The position numbers and the translations under genes are program-made. This document shows, one piece after another, positions 42,850-53,030 of a stretch of 64,000 nt of DNA. Within the stretch, counting starts at the first letter, position 1, and the number at the start of each line of letters is the position of its first letter. Under the pieces are notes generated by a model. The model ran no database searches. It worked only from the letters and a program-made list of their open reading frames with translations, and was not told the DNA's origin. This DNA comes from Thiopseudomonas alkaliphila (GTDB lineage Bacteria > Pseudomonadota > Gammaproteobacteria > Pseudomonadales > Pseudomonadaceae), in NCBI RefSeq assembly GCF_001267175.1, contig NZ_CP012358.1, positions 1,882,001-1,946,000 of the forward strand, in the 5' to 3' direction.

Positions 42850-43965
42850 ATGTTAACAACTAATCGCCCATTTAATTTTTCAGCTGGCCCCGGAACCATG
42901 CCGCAAGCGGTATTGGATCAGATTGCCGCGGATTTGCCGTGCTGGCAAGGACAGGGTTTGAGCGTAATGGAAATAAGTCACCGCAGTGACCATTTTATGG
43001 CGATACAGCAGCAAGCAGAACAGCGCTTACGTACTTTGCTGCAGATTCCGCAGAATTTTAAGGTGTTGTTTTTACAGGGCGGCGGCAGTGGTGCGAATGC
43101 AGCGGTAGTGCTCAATTTAGCTAAAAACTTACCCGTTACCATTGCCGTCACCGGACATTGGAGCGAGCGCTCGATACAGGAAGCGGAAAAGTACACTCAA
43201 GTGCGTACAGCATTTCAGCCATTAACAGATGGCTACCTAAGTATTCCTGAGTTTGATCAGTGGCAGTTAGATAACTCAAGCGCTTATTTGCATCTATGCA
43301 GCAATGAAACAGTAGATGGCGTGGAGTTTTCTGAGTTGCCTGATTTAGCGGCGCTCGGCTTAGATATTCCACTAGTGGTGGATTGCTCATCAGATATTGC
43401 GTCACGTGCGATTGATTGGTCACGAGTGGGGGTGGCATTTGCTGGCGCACAAAAGAACCTTGGACCTGCCGGCTTAACCATCTTTATCGTGTGTGAAGAT
43501 TTATTAGGGCAAGCATTGCCTATCTGCCCAAGCGTTCTGGATTTTACCCTGCAAGCACAGCATGACTCGATGTACAACACACCGCCGACGTGGGCAATTT
43601 ATGTTGCGGGATTGATGTTTGAGTGGTTGCTGCAGCAACGCGAAGGACAATTACAGGGTGTGGCGGCGATGCAGCAACGTAATCAGCGTAAGGCGCAGCG
43701 ACTTTATCAAACCCTTGATCAGAGCGGTTTTTATCGCAACTCGGTAGCACCCGCGGTACGTTCGCGCATGAACGTGCCATTTTTCATTCACGATTCAAAG
43801 CTTGAACCAATTTTTATTCAGCAAGCGGCTGAACATGGTTTTTTGCAGCTAGCAGGGCATAAATCGTTGGGTGGAATGCGCGCCAGTTTATATAACGCGA
43901 TGCCCGAACAGGGCGTGATTGAACTTTGCAACTTTATGCAGAATTTTGAGCAACATTATGGCTAG
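42850..43965 (+). CDS. serC: Phosphoserine aminotransferase SerC-type
   Basis: Encodes 371 residues. SerC transfers an amino group between 3-phosphohydroxypyruvate and glutamate to make phosphoserine, and also serves pyridoxine synthesis with 4-phosphohydroxy-threonine. FNFSAGPGTMP at the N-terminus and PLP lysine in GAQKNLGPAGLT are family signatures. ATG at 42850 gives the normal N-terminus (MLTTNRPFNFSAGP); GGAG lies about 10 bases upstream. In Pseudomonas serC usually sits next to gyrA and pheA; here it leads a separate cluster, so it may be a second copy or a specialised enzyme. Confidence 0.9.
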   Translation: MLTTNRPFNFSAGPGTMPQAVLDQIAADLPCWQGQGLSVMEISHRSDHFMAIQQQAEQRLRTLLQIPQNFKVLFLQGGGSGANAAVVLNLAKNLPVTIAVTGHWSERSIQEAEKYTQVRTAFQPLTDGYLSIPEFDQWQLDNSSAYLHLCSNETVDGVEFSELPDLAALGLDIPLVVDCSSDIASRAIDWSRVGVAFAGAQKNLGPAGLTIFIVCEDLLGQALPICPSVLDFTLQAQHDSMYNTPPTWAIYVAGLMFEWLLQQREGQLQGVAAMQQRNQRKAQRLYQTLDQSGFYRNSVAPAVRSRMNVPFFIHDSKLEPIFIQQAAEHGFLQLAGHKSLGGMRASLYNAMPEQGVIELCNFMQNFEQHYG

Positions 43966-44019
43966 TACCTCTACGTAGGTCTTGCCAAAACAGCGATAAG
44001 CACAAGAGGAGAACTCATT

Positions 44020-44814
44020 ATGCCTAATTCAGCGGATACCAGCCACTCGTTACATGGCACCTACGCTAAAGCCAATAGCATCGAGGACTTTGTTAGCAAC
44101 TTTCGACGAGTTGAACAGCGCATTGTCGAAGCTTGCTTGCGTGTTGGGCGTGATCCTCAAAGCGTGCGCTTATTACCCGTTAGCAAGACCTTTGCTGAAG
44201 AAGATTTAAGACTAGCATACGCTGCAGGTTGCCGCGATTTTGGTGAAAACAAAGTACAGGAAGCCCAGCGCAAAGCAGAAAATATGCAAGACCTAGAAGA
44301 TATTCGTTGGTCGGTGATTGGGCACTTGCAGACTAATAAAGCTAAATATGTGGCGCGCTTTGCTAGCGAGTTTCAGGCGCTAGATAACTTAAAAGTAGCA
44401 GCTACCTTAGATAAATGCCTTGCACAGCAAGGGCGCTGTTTAGACGTGTTTGTGCAGGTTAACACCTCAAATGAAGCCAGTAAATACGGCATATCTCCCG
44501 AGGAGCTAATTCCTTTTGTGGAGCAGTTACAAGCCTTCAAGCAGCTACGTATCACAGGATTAATGACTTTGGCAATTTTTTCTACCGATGTACAACAAGT
44601 ACGTGCGTGTTTTCAGCGTTTGCGCGAATTACGTAGTTTGCTCCATCAGCAACTGGCTTCGAGTAGTCAGATTGATCAACTTTCGATGGGCATGTCAGGC
44701 GATTTTGAGATTGCTATTGAAGAAGGCGCAACCGTGGTGCGAGTAGGGCAAGCGATCTTTGGCGCGCGTGCAACACCGGATGCTTATTACTGGCCAACTC
44801 AAGAGAATAATTAA
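44020..44814 (+). CDS. YggS/PROSC-type PLP-homeostasis protein
   Basis: Encodes 264 residues, longer than the usual 230 because of a 25-residue N-terminal extension. The alanine-racemase-like barrel carries PLP on the Lys of LLPVSKTF (about residue 52), with FGENKVQEA, WSVIGHLQTNKAKYV and LSMGMSGDFEIAIEEGATVVRVGQAIFG. YggS binds PLP and supplies it safely to apoenzymes. AGAGGAG sits 9 bases upstream of the start. It lies between serC and the aminotransferase and only 2 bases before the latter, so is surely in the operon. Confidence 0.9.
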   Translation: MPNSADTSHSLHGTYAKANSIEDFVSNFRRVEQRIVEACLRVGRDPQSVRLLPVSKTFAEEDLRLAYAAGCRDFGENKVQEAQRKAENMQDLEDIRWSVIGHLQTNKAKYVARFASEFQALDNLKVAATLDKCLAQQGRCLDVFVQVNTSNEASKYGISPEELIPFVEQLQAFKQLRITGLMTLAIFSTDVQQVRACFQRLRELRSLLHQQLASSSQIDQLSMGMSGDFEIAIEEGATVVRVGQAIFGARATPDAYYWPTQENN

Positions 44815-44816
44815 TC

Positions 44817-45980
44817 ATGCAACAGGATTATTTAATGCCCAGTTACCAGCGTCAGCCTGTGAGTTTTGTGCGCGGGCAGGGTATGCAGTTATGGGATCAG
44901 CAAGGCAATGTGTATCTGGATGCGATTGCTGGGGTAGCGGTAACTAACTTAGGACATGCACACCCAGAAATCGCCGAAGTAATTAGTCAACAAGCGCGCT
45001 GTCTGTTACACACCTCCAACTTATTTGGCATTCAGTGGCAGCAGCAACTCGCGGAAAAGCTGTGTCAGTTGGCACAAATGGATGGGGCTTTTTTTGCCAA
45101 CTCAGGCGCAGAGGCTAATGAAGCCGCATTAAAAATTGCTCGATTGCATGGTAAACAACTGGGGATTAGCGCCAGTAAAGTGGTAGTGATGGAAAACAGT
45201 TTTCACGGGCGCACATTTGCGACCTTGGCAGCCACTGGTAACCCAGCAATTAAGCAAGACTTTACACCGCTTCCAGATGACTTTATTCGGGTGCCTTACA
45301 ACGATATTGATGCGGTGAAAGTGTTAACTACTCGCACGGATATTGCAGCAGTATTATTGGAACCAGTGCAAGGTGAAGGTGGCGTCAATCCCGTCGAGGC
45401 AACCTACCTACAGCAGTTGCGCACAGTGTGTGATCAACAACAGTGGTTGTTGATGCTCGATGAAGTGCAAACCGGACTTGGGCGCACAGGGCAATGGTTT
45501 GCTTATCAGCACAGTGACATTGTACCCGATGTTATGACCTTAGCTAAAGCGCTGGGCAATGGCTTGCCAATTGGTGCGTGTTTAGCAAAAGGCGCTGCTG
45601 CGCAATTGTTACAAGCGGGTACTCACGCCTCAACGTTTGGCGGTAATCCGCTGGTTTGCCGCACTGCTTGTCAGGTACTGGACATTATCCAGCGTGATCA
45701 ACTCGTGATTAATGCTCAGCAACGTGGACAGCAATTATTACAACGTCTGCAAGAGCAGCTGGCTGGGCATCCGAACGTAATATCCATCCGTGGAGTTGGG
45801 CTAATGCTAGCAATTGAGCTTAATCAAGACGCTAGTCATTTAGTCAGCCAAGCTTTGCAGCAACAACAGCTACTAATCAGCGTGACGCGGCAGAAAAATA
45901 TTCGCTTATTACCCGCACTAATTTGTGGCGCCGAGCAGATTGAAGAAATTGTTCAGCGCCTAGTCGCTTTATTAAATTAA
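44817..45980 (+). CDS. Class III aminotransferase (ArgD-like)
   Basis: Encodes 387 residues, similar to acetylornithine/succinyl-diaminopimelate aminotransferases. Motifs are [75 protein letters not shown] and the PLP Lys in [13 protein letters not shown]. The position among serC and glyA rather than arginine genes suggests another substrate. ArgD is promiscuous, so the role (ornithine, GABA or beta-amino acid transamination) cannot be settled from sequence. Confidence 0.85.
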   Translation: MQQDYLMPSYQRQPVSFVRGQGMQLWDQQGNVYLDAIAGVAVTNLGHAHPEIAEVISQQARCLLHTSNLFGIQWQQQLAEKLCQLAQMDGAFFANSGAEANEAALKIARLHGKQLGISASKVVVMENSFHGRTFATLAATGNPAIKQDFTPLPDDFIRVPYNDIDAVKVLTTRTDIAAVLLEPVQGEGGVNPVEATYLQQLRTVCDQQQWLLMLDEVQTGLGRTGQWFAYQHSDIVPDVMTLAKALGNGLPIGACLAKGAAAQLLQAGTHASTFGGNPLVCRTACQVLDIIQRDQLVINAQQRGQQLLQRLQEQLAGHPNVISIRGVGLMLAIELNQDASHLVSQALQQQQLLISVTRQKNIRLLPALICGAEQIEEIVQRLVALLN

Positions 45981-45999
45981 CTTTATGAGGAATATTCCT

Positions 46000-47274
46000 A
46001 TGCACTCAACCACGCTTTCTTTAGCCGAGTTTGACCCTTTATTATATGCAGCCGAGCAAGCAGAAAAGCAGCGCCAATTGGAGCACGCTGAGCTAATCGC
46101 TTCAGAAAATTATGTTAGCCCACGGGTGATGGCCATCCAGAGCTCGATATTTACGAATAAATATGCCGAAGGTTACCCCGATCGCCGTTATTACAGCGGT
46201 TGTGAGCATGTTGATGTAGCAGAAAAACTAGCGATTGCACGAGCTAAAACCTTATTTAATTGCGATTACGTTAACGTACAGCCGCACTCAGGCGCGCAAG
46301 CAAATGCGGCAATTTTTCTGGCTTTGGTTCAGCCGGGCGATGTGGTGATGGGCATGAACTTAGCTCAAGGCGGGCATTTAACTCATGGTAATCCTGCTAA
46401 CTTCTCGGGTCGCCAGTACCAAATTGTTGCCTATGGCGTAGATCCTGAAACTGGTTTAATTGATTATCAACAGATGCGTAACATTGCTTTAGAAACGCGC
46501 CCTAAGTTGTTAATTGGCGGATTTTCTGCCTATTCGCGGCATGTGGATTGGGCAAAGATGCGCGAAATTGCCGATGAGGTCGGTGCTTACTTTTGGGCAG
46601 ATATGGCGCATGTTGCCGGTTTAGTCGCCGCGGGTGTTTATCCTTCGCCACTGCCGCATGCCCACGTAGTTACCAGCACCACCCATAAAACCTTGCGTGG
46701 CCCACGTGGTGGTTTGATTCTATCGCAAGGGCAGTCAGCAGAGTTCTATAAAAAACTGGATAGTGCAGTGTTTCCAGGGATTCAGGGCGGACCATTAATG
46801 CATGTGATTGCTGCTAAAGCGGTGGCGCTTAAAGAAGCGTTGCAGCCAAGTTTTGTCGGTTATCAGCAACAGGTGGTAAAAAATGCGCAAAGCATGGCAG
46901 AAGTATTGCTACGCCGAGGCTTTAAGGTGGTTTCTGGCGGTACCGATAATCACATGCTACTACTAGACTTATCGGCTAAACCTTACACCGGACAAGCGGC
47001 TGATTTAGCGTTAAGCCAAGCGGGTATTGTTACCAACAAAAACTCAGTACCGAATGACCCACGTTCGCCGTTTGTAACTTCGGGAGTGCGTTTAGGAACA
47101 CCAGCGGTAACTACCCGAGGATTTACGCAGACCGAGTGTCAGCAACTAGCGCATTGGATTGCTGATGTGTTGGATGCCTTAGAGCAGCAAACTCTGGGAC
47201 AGGTTGCACCCTTGGTGGCTCAGCAAGTGACGCAGCTTTGCAGCAACTTTCCACTCTATGCTGATGCCAATTAA
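46000..47274 (+). CDS. glyA: Serine hydroxymethyltransferase GlyA
   Basis: Encodes 424 residues. GlyA interconverts serine and glycine with tetrahydrofolate, feeding one-carbon units. Motifs: [53 protein letters not shown] and the PLP Lys in [17 protein letters not shown] at 46000 is preferred over one five codons earlier because AGGAA lies 7-8 bases upstream and homologues start there. It ends the four-gene PLP cluster. Pseudomonads often carry several glyA copies; this could be a second one. Confidence 0.94.
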   Translation: MHSTTLSLAEFDPLLYAAEQAEKQRQLEHAELIASENYVSPRVMAIQSSIFTNKYAEGYPDRRYYSGCEHVDVAEKLAIARAKTLFNCDYVNVQPHSGAQANAAIFLALVQPGDVVMGMNLAQGGHLTHGNPANFSGRQYQIVAYGVDPETGLIDYQQMRNIALETRPKLLIGGFSAYSRHVDWAKMREIADEVGAYFWADMAHVAGLVAAGVYPSPLPHAHVVTSTTHKTLRGPRGGLILSQGQSAEFYKKLDSAVFPGIQGGPLMHVIAAKAVALKEALQPSFVGYQQQVVKNAQSMAEVLLRRGFKVVSGGTDNHMLLLDLSAKPYTGQAADLALSQAGIVTNKNSVPNDPRSPFVTSGVRLGTPAVTTRGFTQTECQQLAHWIADVLDALEQQTLGQVAPLVAQQVTQLCSNFPLYADAN

Positions 47275-47693
47275 TTAGGTTGTCTTCTACCTGAGGTAGT
47301 GGTGAACGCTTCTAATAAAGCATTACTTGCTCATGTGTCAACTGGGCACGCTGCTGATCCAGCATGCCCAAGGCCGGGATGATTTAAGTGATACCAAGCT
47401 GCTTTGTGAAGCCTCGGTGTTCCAGCTGGCTAGAATCAATCTCCGACATAAACGCCAGTTTTTTTACTGGGCTCACTGCGAGGTCAGATTAGTTGGCCTG
47501 TGCTAGAAAAAACAGTAAATGAGCCGAAATTTGGCTGATTTTTTCCATAAACTGCGAGTAAACTGTGTTTTTTAGTGCTCATAAATGAGGCGAGATAAGT
47601 GATTCTCCAGAAGGTGTGGAGAGCCAAAAACAGCCGCCAAGGGGTCAGCGATATAGATTGCGACGGTGGTCAGTCCGAGCTAAACGAGACCAG
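47275..47693. other. Non-coding gap at the left edge of the zinc operon
   Basis: The 419 bases between glyA and the ribD remnant show no intact gene, no terminal repeats and no tRNA. Base composition and lack of frames suggest degraded DNA at the island boundary. No terminator for glyA with a T-run was recognised here. Confidence 0.5.
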
Positions 47694-48277
47694 TTAAGAC
47701 ATCCGTGTGTCGGTTGATATCGAGGGGGCTAAGGCACGCTGAGAGGTCAGCACCAAGCTGGGTAAACCCTGTTGGGTCATCAACAAAGCATCTTCTCCAT
47801 AGCGTACCCTGCCAGCCGGCTTTTTCAGCCAAGTAAAATGTGGAGTTTCAGTGCGCACACGGTGCAGAAAGCCTATCATGATGCGGGCGGTTTCCTCAGC
47901 TCCTTCGCCGATGGCAACGTCGATTCCCGCCTCAGCCAACTGTCGGAAGCCGCCTCCGTTTACCCGTGGATTGGGGCTTTGTTGCGAAGCGACTACACGG
48001 GTGATACTGACCATGATAATAGCGTCTGCGCATGGCGAGGTATGGCCCCAATGACAACACGACTCCAGGGTAACGTACAGGGTAGCTCCCCAGGCGGCTT
48101 CGCCGGCGATGTTCAGCGCAACCCGTTCGGCATGAGGCCGGCCGCTGGGCTGAGTGGCCCCTTCGCCAATGCAGATACCGTTCTTTATGATGACGCAGCC
48201 GACAGGTGGATTGGCCAGACATGACCGCGCATCGCCTGCGCTAGATCAAGTACTCGCCGCATCCAGCGGGCATCGTC
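47694..48277 (-). pseudogene. Remnant of a riboflavin deaminase (RibD) gene
   Basis: Two frames together encode a decaying RibD N-terminal deaminase. Frame one from about 48277 reads [21 protein letters not shown]; near 48214 a one-base frameshift leads to NPPVGCVIIKNG, then PHAERVALNIAGEAAWG, TLYVTLESCC, HTSPCADAII and SPNPRVNGGG. The zinc-site motifs HAE and C-X-SPC are recognisable, though the usual EPC is ESC. The reductase half of RibD is missing. It begins within the stop of hisI, so was the last gene of the zinc operon. Confidence 0.72.
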
Positions 48278-48800
48278 AGAGCTGTGTAGGGTTGGGGGCA
48301 TCGCCGTAGACCTGTTTCGGGTCAAACGTCTTGTCCGATTCGGTAAAGATCAGTGTGTCGCCCTGTCCGCGCTCATTGCTGACCGGGACGCGGCGGTAGA
48401 AGCAGGACCGATAGCCTACATGACAGCTCGCGCCTGAGCCCGCGACGCGCACGCGCAGCCACACGGCGTCCTGATCGTCGTCAATCCGCAATTCCTCTAC
48501 GGCCTGAACCAGACCACTGATCGCGCCCTTGTGCCATAAGGCCTGGCGTGACCGACTCCAGTAGTGGGCCTCGCGAGTCTCGATGGTTTTTTCTAGGGCA
48601 TCCTGGTTCATATAGCCCAGCATGAGCACTTCGCCATTGGCGGCATCGGTGGTCACGCAGACGATTAGACCGTCGCGGTCGAACTTCGGCGCCAGTTCAT
48701 GGCCTTCTTCAACCTGCTCGATGGATTTCCTGGGGCTGAAAGTCGGGGCCGATTTTGGCGTTCCTACCGGCAGAGTTGCTTCTAGTGTTTTACTCATCAT
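48276..48800 (-). CDS. hisI: Phosphoribosyl-AMP cyclohydrolase paralogue, zinc-ligand variant
   Basis: Encodes 174 residues with an N-terminal extension of about 35 residues over the core. HisI opens the purine ring of phosphoribosyl-AMP in histidine synthesis. The core has [25 protein letters not shown] and [11 protein letters not shown] with two of the three zinc Cys. The usual DCDXD motif reads DDDQD, so the third Cys ligand (Cys93 of the M. thermautotrophicus enzyme) is replaced by Asp. This supports a zinc-sparing copy. It overlaps the dihydroorotase stop by 11 bases. It sits in the zur-headed operon. Confidence 0.88.
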   Translation of the reverse strand: MMSKTLEATLPVGTPKSAPTFSPRKSIEQVEEGHELAPKFDRDGLIVCVTTDAANGEVLMLGYMNQDALEKTIETREAHYWSRSRQALWHKGAISGLVQAVEELRIDDDQDAVWLRVRVAGSGASCHVGYRSCFYRRVPVSNERGQGDTLIFTESDKTFDPKQVYGDAPNPTQL

Positions 48801-50133
48801 TGATTCCTTGTGTGGGTGAATTGTGCCGGGCCTCCAGAAAACCGAGGGGCCTTCCCTGGGGCTGTCCGACTAATGTCTCGTCATGTACCACCACCTGGGC
48901 GCGCAAAACGGTATGGATAGGCCACCCCGTGACTGTCACACCGTCATAGGGGGTCCAGCCGCTAACGCTGGCGATCCAGTCATTGCGGATGGTGCGGCGT
49001 GCTTGCAGATCGACGATGCTGAAATCGGCATCGAAACCCAGGGCGATGCGACCCTTGCCTTCAATCCCGAAGATGCGTGCTGGGCCACCGCTGGTGAGGT
49101 CGACCAAGCGTTGCAGACTCAGGCGACCAGCATGTACATGGTCAAGCATCAGTGGCAGCAGAGTTTGTACGCCGGGCATGCCGCTGGGTGACCGCGGGTA
49201 AGGCTTGGCTTTTTCGTTAAGCGTATGCGGGGCGTGATCGCTTCCGATGACGTCCACCACACCATCGCGTATGCCTTGCCATAGTGTGTCTTGGTGGCGC
49301 TGTTCACGTACCGGCGGATTCATTTGTGCCAAGCTGCCCAGACGTTCGTAGCAGTCTGGCGCGTGCATCGTCAGGTGGTGTGGCGTGACTTCCACCGTAA
49401 CGCGGCGCTTGTGCTTGGTCAGGTACTCCATTTCAGCCGCACTGCTGACGTGCAGCACGTGGATGCGCCGGCCAGTTTCTGCCGCCAGCTGCACGATGCG
49501 CTGGGTGGCCATCAGGGCACTGGTCTCGACGATAGCTTTGCGTTCGCGCAGCCGGGCTTCGTCCTCGGCGTGCACGGCTATGCGGCGGCGACCGTGGCGC
49601 AGGATGTGGCGCAGCACTTCGGTATCGTCGGCTAGCAGGTCGCCGAAGGAGCTGCCCATGAAGACCTTGACGCCGGCGCAGCCAGGCAGGTTTTCCAACT
49701 CCAACAGCTGCTCGGGATTGACCGCCGAGCCGCCGATATAGAAGGCATGATCGCACCAGGCGCGGCCACTCGCCGCATCTAGTTTGGCCTGCAGGTCGGA
49801 GGGGGTGAGCGTCAGCGGGCTGGTGTTGGGCATCTCGAAGATGGCCGTGACGCCGCCCAGCACTGCGCCGCGAGTGCCCGCCTCAAGGTTTTCCTTATGA
49901 GTCAGGCCAGGCTCGCGAAAATGCACCTGACTATCGACCACGCCGGGCAGTACATGCAAACCGCAGGCGTCGAGCCGTGTATCCGCATTCCAGGTCTGCT
50001 GCAGATCGCCCAGTGCCACGACGCGGCCATCCACGCAGGCCACGTCGATGCGCTCGGCCCCGTTGGGGGTGATGACCGTGCCGCCCTGAACCAGCAGATC
50101 GGCATGACGGTGGGGGAGGCGTTGATCGTTCAT
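48790..50133 (-). CDS. Dihydroorotase paralogue (PyrC2-type), altered metal site
   Basis: Encodes 447 residues of class I dihydroorotase, the third enzyme of pyrimidine synthesis. The usual HXH metal pair is changed: the sequence reads [11 protein letters not shown], so the first His is Gln. The carboxylated Lys ([11 protein letters not shown]), two further His (VHAEDE, LHVSS) and Asp of GSDHAPHT remain. Zur-controlled pyrC copies near COG0523 genes are known in pseudomonads. It overlaps the thrS2 stop by four bases and hisI by 11. An allantoinase or hydantoinase identity is less likely given the motifs and context. Confidence 0.85.
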   Translation of the reverse strand: MNDQRLPHRHADLLVQGGTVITPNGAERIDVACVDGRVVALGDLQQTWNADTRLDACGLHVLPGVVDSQVHFREPGLTHKENLEAGTRGAVLGGVTAIFEMPNTSPLTLTPSDLQAKLDAASGRAWCDHAFYIGGSAVNPEQLLELENLPGCAGVKVFMGSSFGDLLADDTEVLRHILRHGRRRIAVHAEDEARLRERKAIVETSALMATQRIVQLAAETGRRIHVLHVSSAAEMEYLTKHKRRVTVEVTPHHLTMHAPDCYERLGSLAQMNPPVREQRHQDTLWQGIRDGVVDVIGSDHAPHTLNEKAKPYPRSPSGMPGVQTLLPLMLDHVHAGRLSLQRLVDLTSGGPARIFGIEGKGRIALGFDADFSIVDLQARRTIRNDWIASVSGWTPYDGVTVTGWPIHTVLRAQVVVHDETLVGQPQGRPLGFLEARHNSPTQGINDE

Positions 50134-50760
50134 GCGCTGGCCTCTTGCGGCGCTTTTGCCTCGGCAGTATTGCCATAGGTCGCCAAGCGGGCACGTAAGT
50201 CGCTTAGCGCCGCCTGGCGTGTCGACAGATCCGGGGTCTGCGCCTGGGCCAGCAAGTGCGCCACGGCTTGATCCAGGGGCAGCGTGCCGAGATCCTCGCC
50301 CTCACGGCTACGGATGGCGATGGTACCGTTATCGCGCTCCCGGGCGCCGGCCACCAGCAGGAAAGGGATACGCTGCAGCGTTTGCTCACGGATCTTGTAG
50401 CCGATCTTCTCGTTGCGCACGTCGGCCTCGGCGCGTAGACCAGCACTGCGCAGCAGCTGAGCCACATCTTGCACATAGGCAGTGTGATCTTCGGTGATCG
50501 ACAGCACCACAGCCTGTACGGGCGCGAGCCAGGCGGGCAGCTTGCCAGCGTGGTGCTCGATCAGGATGCCGGTGAAGCGTTCCAGTGAACCGAACAGGGC
50601 ACGGTGCAGCATGACCGGAGGTTTGCGCTGGCCGTCTTCGTCCACGTATTCGATACCGAAGCGCTTGGGCAGATTCATATCCACCTGCAGGGTGCCGCAC
50701 TGCCAGTCCCGGCCGATAGCATCGCGTAGCACGAATTCTAGCTTCGGACCGTAGAAGGCG
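50130..50760 (-). pseudogene. 3' fragment of the threonyl-tRNA synthetase copy
   Basis: Encodes the C-terminal 209 or so residues of Thr[33 protein letters not shown] (with the third zinc ligand His of the family) and the anticodon-binding domain [25 protein letters not shown]. The fragment is cut at the IS end; the apparent start codon of its frame comes from the IS (MSGFIRPLH). About 300 residues of the catalytic core are missing between this piece and the 5' fragment, so the gene is dead. Its stop overlaps the dihydroorotase ATG. Confidence 0.93.
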
Positions 50761-50824
50761 TGTAGTGGTCTAATGAAACCAGACATCTACTTAGGCGATA
50801 ATGTTCGCCATAAAGAGGTGCTCT

Positions 50825-51987
<1,163 letters not shown>

Positions 51988-51995
51988 CCACTACA

Positions 51996-52414
51996 TAGTG
52001 CCTGGCGATCAGTTCGTGCATCCGCGCCTCAATGGCGACCATGTCCTCGGGGGTGAAGGGACGCTCGTAGGCGATGTCGTAGTAGAAACCTTCCTCAATT
52101 ACCGGACCGATAACCATCTTGGAGGAAGGAAAGAGCTGCTTGACGGCGTGGCCGACCAAGTGCGCACACGAGTGCCGGATGATTTCCAGTCCTTCTTCGT
52201 CCCTGGGGGTGATGATCAGCAGCGCGGTGTCGTGGTCAATCAGGTCGTAAGCATCGACCAAGCGATCGTCAAGCTTGCCCGCCACAGTGTTTTTGGCCAG
52301 TCCGGGGCTGATAGATTGAGCAACTTCGAGCACCGTCACAGGGAGACCGAACTCACGCTTCGATCCATCTGGCAAGGTGATTACGAGAGTCTGATTGGAA
52401 ACAATTGAGGTCAT
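51996..52414 (-). pseudogene. 5' fragment of the threonyl-tRNA synthetase copy
   Basis: Encodes residues 1 to about 138 of ThrRS: the TGS domain ([21 protein letters not shown]) and the start of the editing domain ([18 protein letters not shown] with its metal-type His pair). It runs into the IS right end and stops 5 residues later. The gene follows the NTF2-like stop by zero bases (TAA-ATG), typical of tight operon packing. Together with the 3' fragment it shows that thrS2 was a full synthetase gene. Confidence 0.93.
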
Positions 52415-52906
52415 TTACTGTGGCGCCTGTGGATGAAACGGCAACGACGACTGATGAAGGACAATTCTGACTCTGCCGTTATCGCAAATCTTGAAGACGA
52501 AACTTTTGTTGACGAAAATGTGGCTATCATCACCTCCGACGAAGTGAACAACGTTGCACTGAACGATTGCAAGGTCGCCATGAAGCACATAATCGAGCTT
52601 GTTGAACCAGACCTTCACCCAAGGCTTGAGCTTGAAACCCTTGTCGTCTGGAAACTCGGGATTGCCGCCAATGAAGTAGGAAAGTGCGCCTTCCTTGGTC
52701 GAGCGAAAGGTCTGTAAACTGAAGGTCAACGTCGGCTTGAACAGCACCTTGCCCTTGTCATAGTCGTAGTTGTCACTGAGTATCTGCGCTGCTGTGGCCG
52801 CTACATCGCCACCTTCTGAGTGGATCTTGCCAATTCGGACGACGTTGTCGCACCAAACTTGCAAACTATCGACCACCAATTGGTCGATAAAAGCTTTACT
52901 ACTCAT
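52415..52906 (-). CDS. NTF2/SnoaL-like protein of unknown function in the zinc operon
   Basis: Encodes 163 residues from the ATG at 52906 (MSSKAFIDQLV), which has AAGAAAGAGA just upstream; a longer frame to 52978 overlaps the queD remnant and is less likely. An N-terminal helix (WCDNVVRIGKIHSEGGDVAATAAQILSDNY) followed by beta-rich sequence (ALSYFIGGNPEFPDDKGF, KPWVKVWF) fits the NTF2-like cone fold; HGDLAIVQCNVVHF and VNKSFVFKI are strands. There is no signal peptide and no clear active site. Placement between queD and thrS2 in a zinc-starvation operon suggests a metabolic or metal-linked role that I cannot name. Confidence 0.72.
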   Translation of the reverse strand: MSSKAFIDQLVVDSLQVWCDNVVRIGKIHSEGGDVAATAAQILSDNYDYDKGKVLFKPTLTFSLQTFRSTKEGALSYFIGGNPEFPDDKGFKLKPWVKVWFNKLDYVLHGDLAIVQCNVVHFVGGDDSHIFVNKSFVFKICDNGRVRIVLHQSSLPFHPQAPQ

Positions 52907-52907
52907 A

Positions 52908-53030
52908 CTATTTCTCTTTCTTAGGAGCCTCGGTGAGGCGTTGGTAAATCGCCGTGTAGTGTTGAGTGCTGAAACCACGTACTATATGGATACGGGCGTT
53001 CTCGAACTTGAACAGCTTGCGGATCAGCAT
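52908..53030 (-). pseudogene. Truncated 6-carboxytetrahydropterin synthase (QueD-like) remnant
   Basis: A 40-residue frame begins [20 protein letters not shown], recalling the start of QueD/PTPS proteins ([15 protein letters not shown]). The expected HGHSY zinc motif is absent and the frame ends after KKEK. The ATG overlaps the yidD stop, so it was a real operon gene. Assignment is from a short stretch, hence moderate confidence. QueD is a zinc enzyme of queuosine synthesis, and duplicated queD genes are known in COG0523-linked clusters. Confidence 0.5.

Noticed and set aside
46699..46712. CCACGTGG inside glyA as a second parS
   Set aside because: Only the central 8 bases are palindromic; the GTT/AAC arms needed for ParB are absent and it lies in coding sequence.
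49291..49635. Long plus-strand frames opposite the dihydroorotase and thrS fragments
   Set aside because: They are shadow frames of GC-rich coding sequence with no motif and no ribosome binding site.
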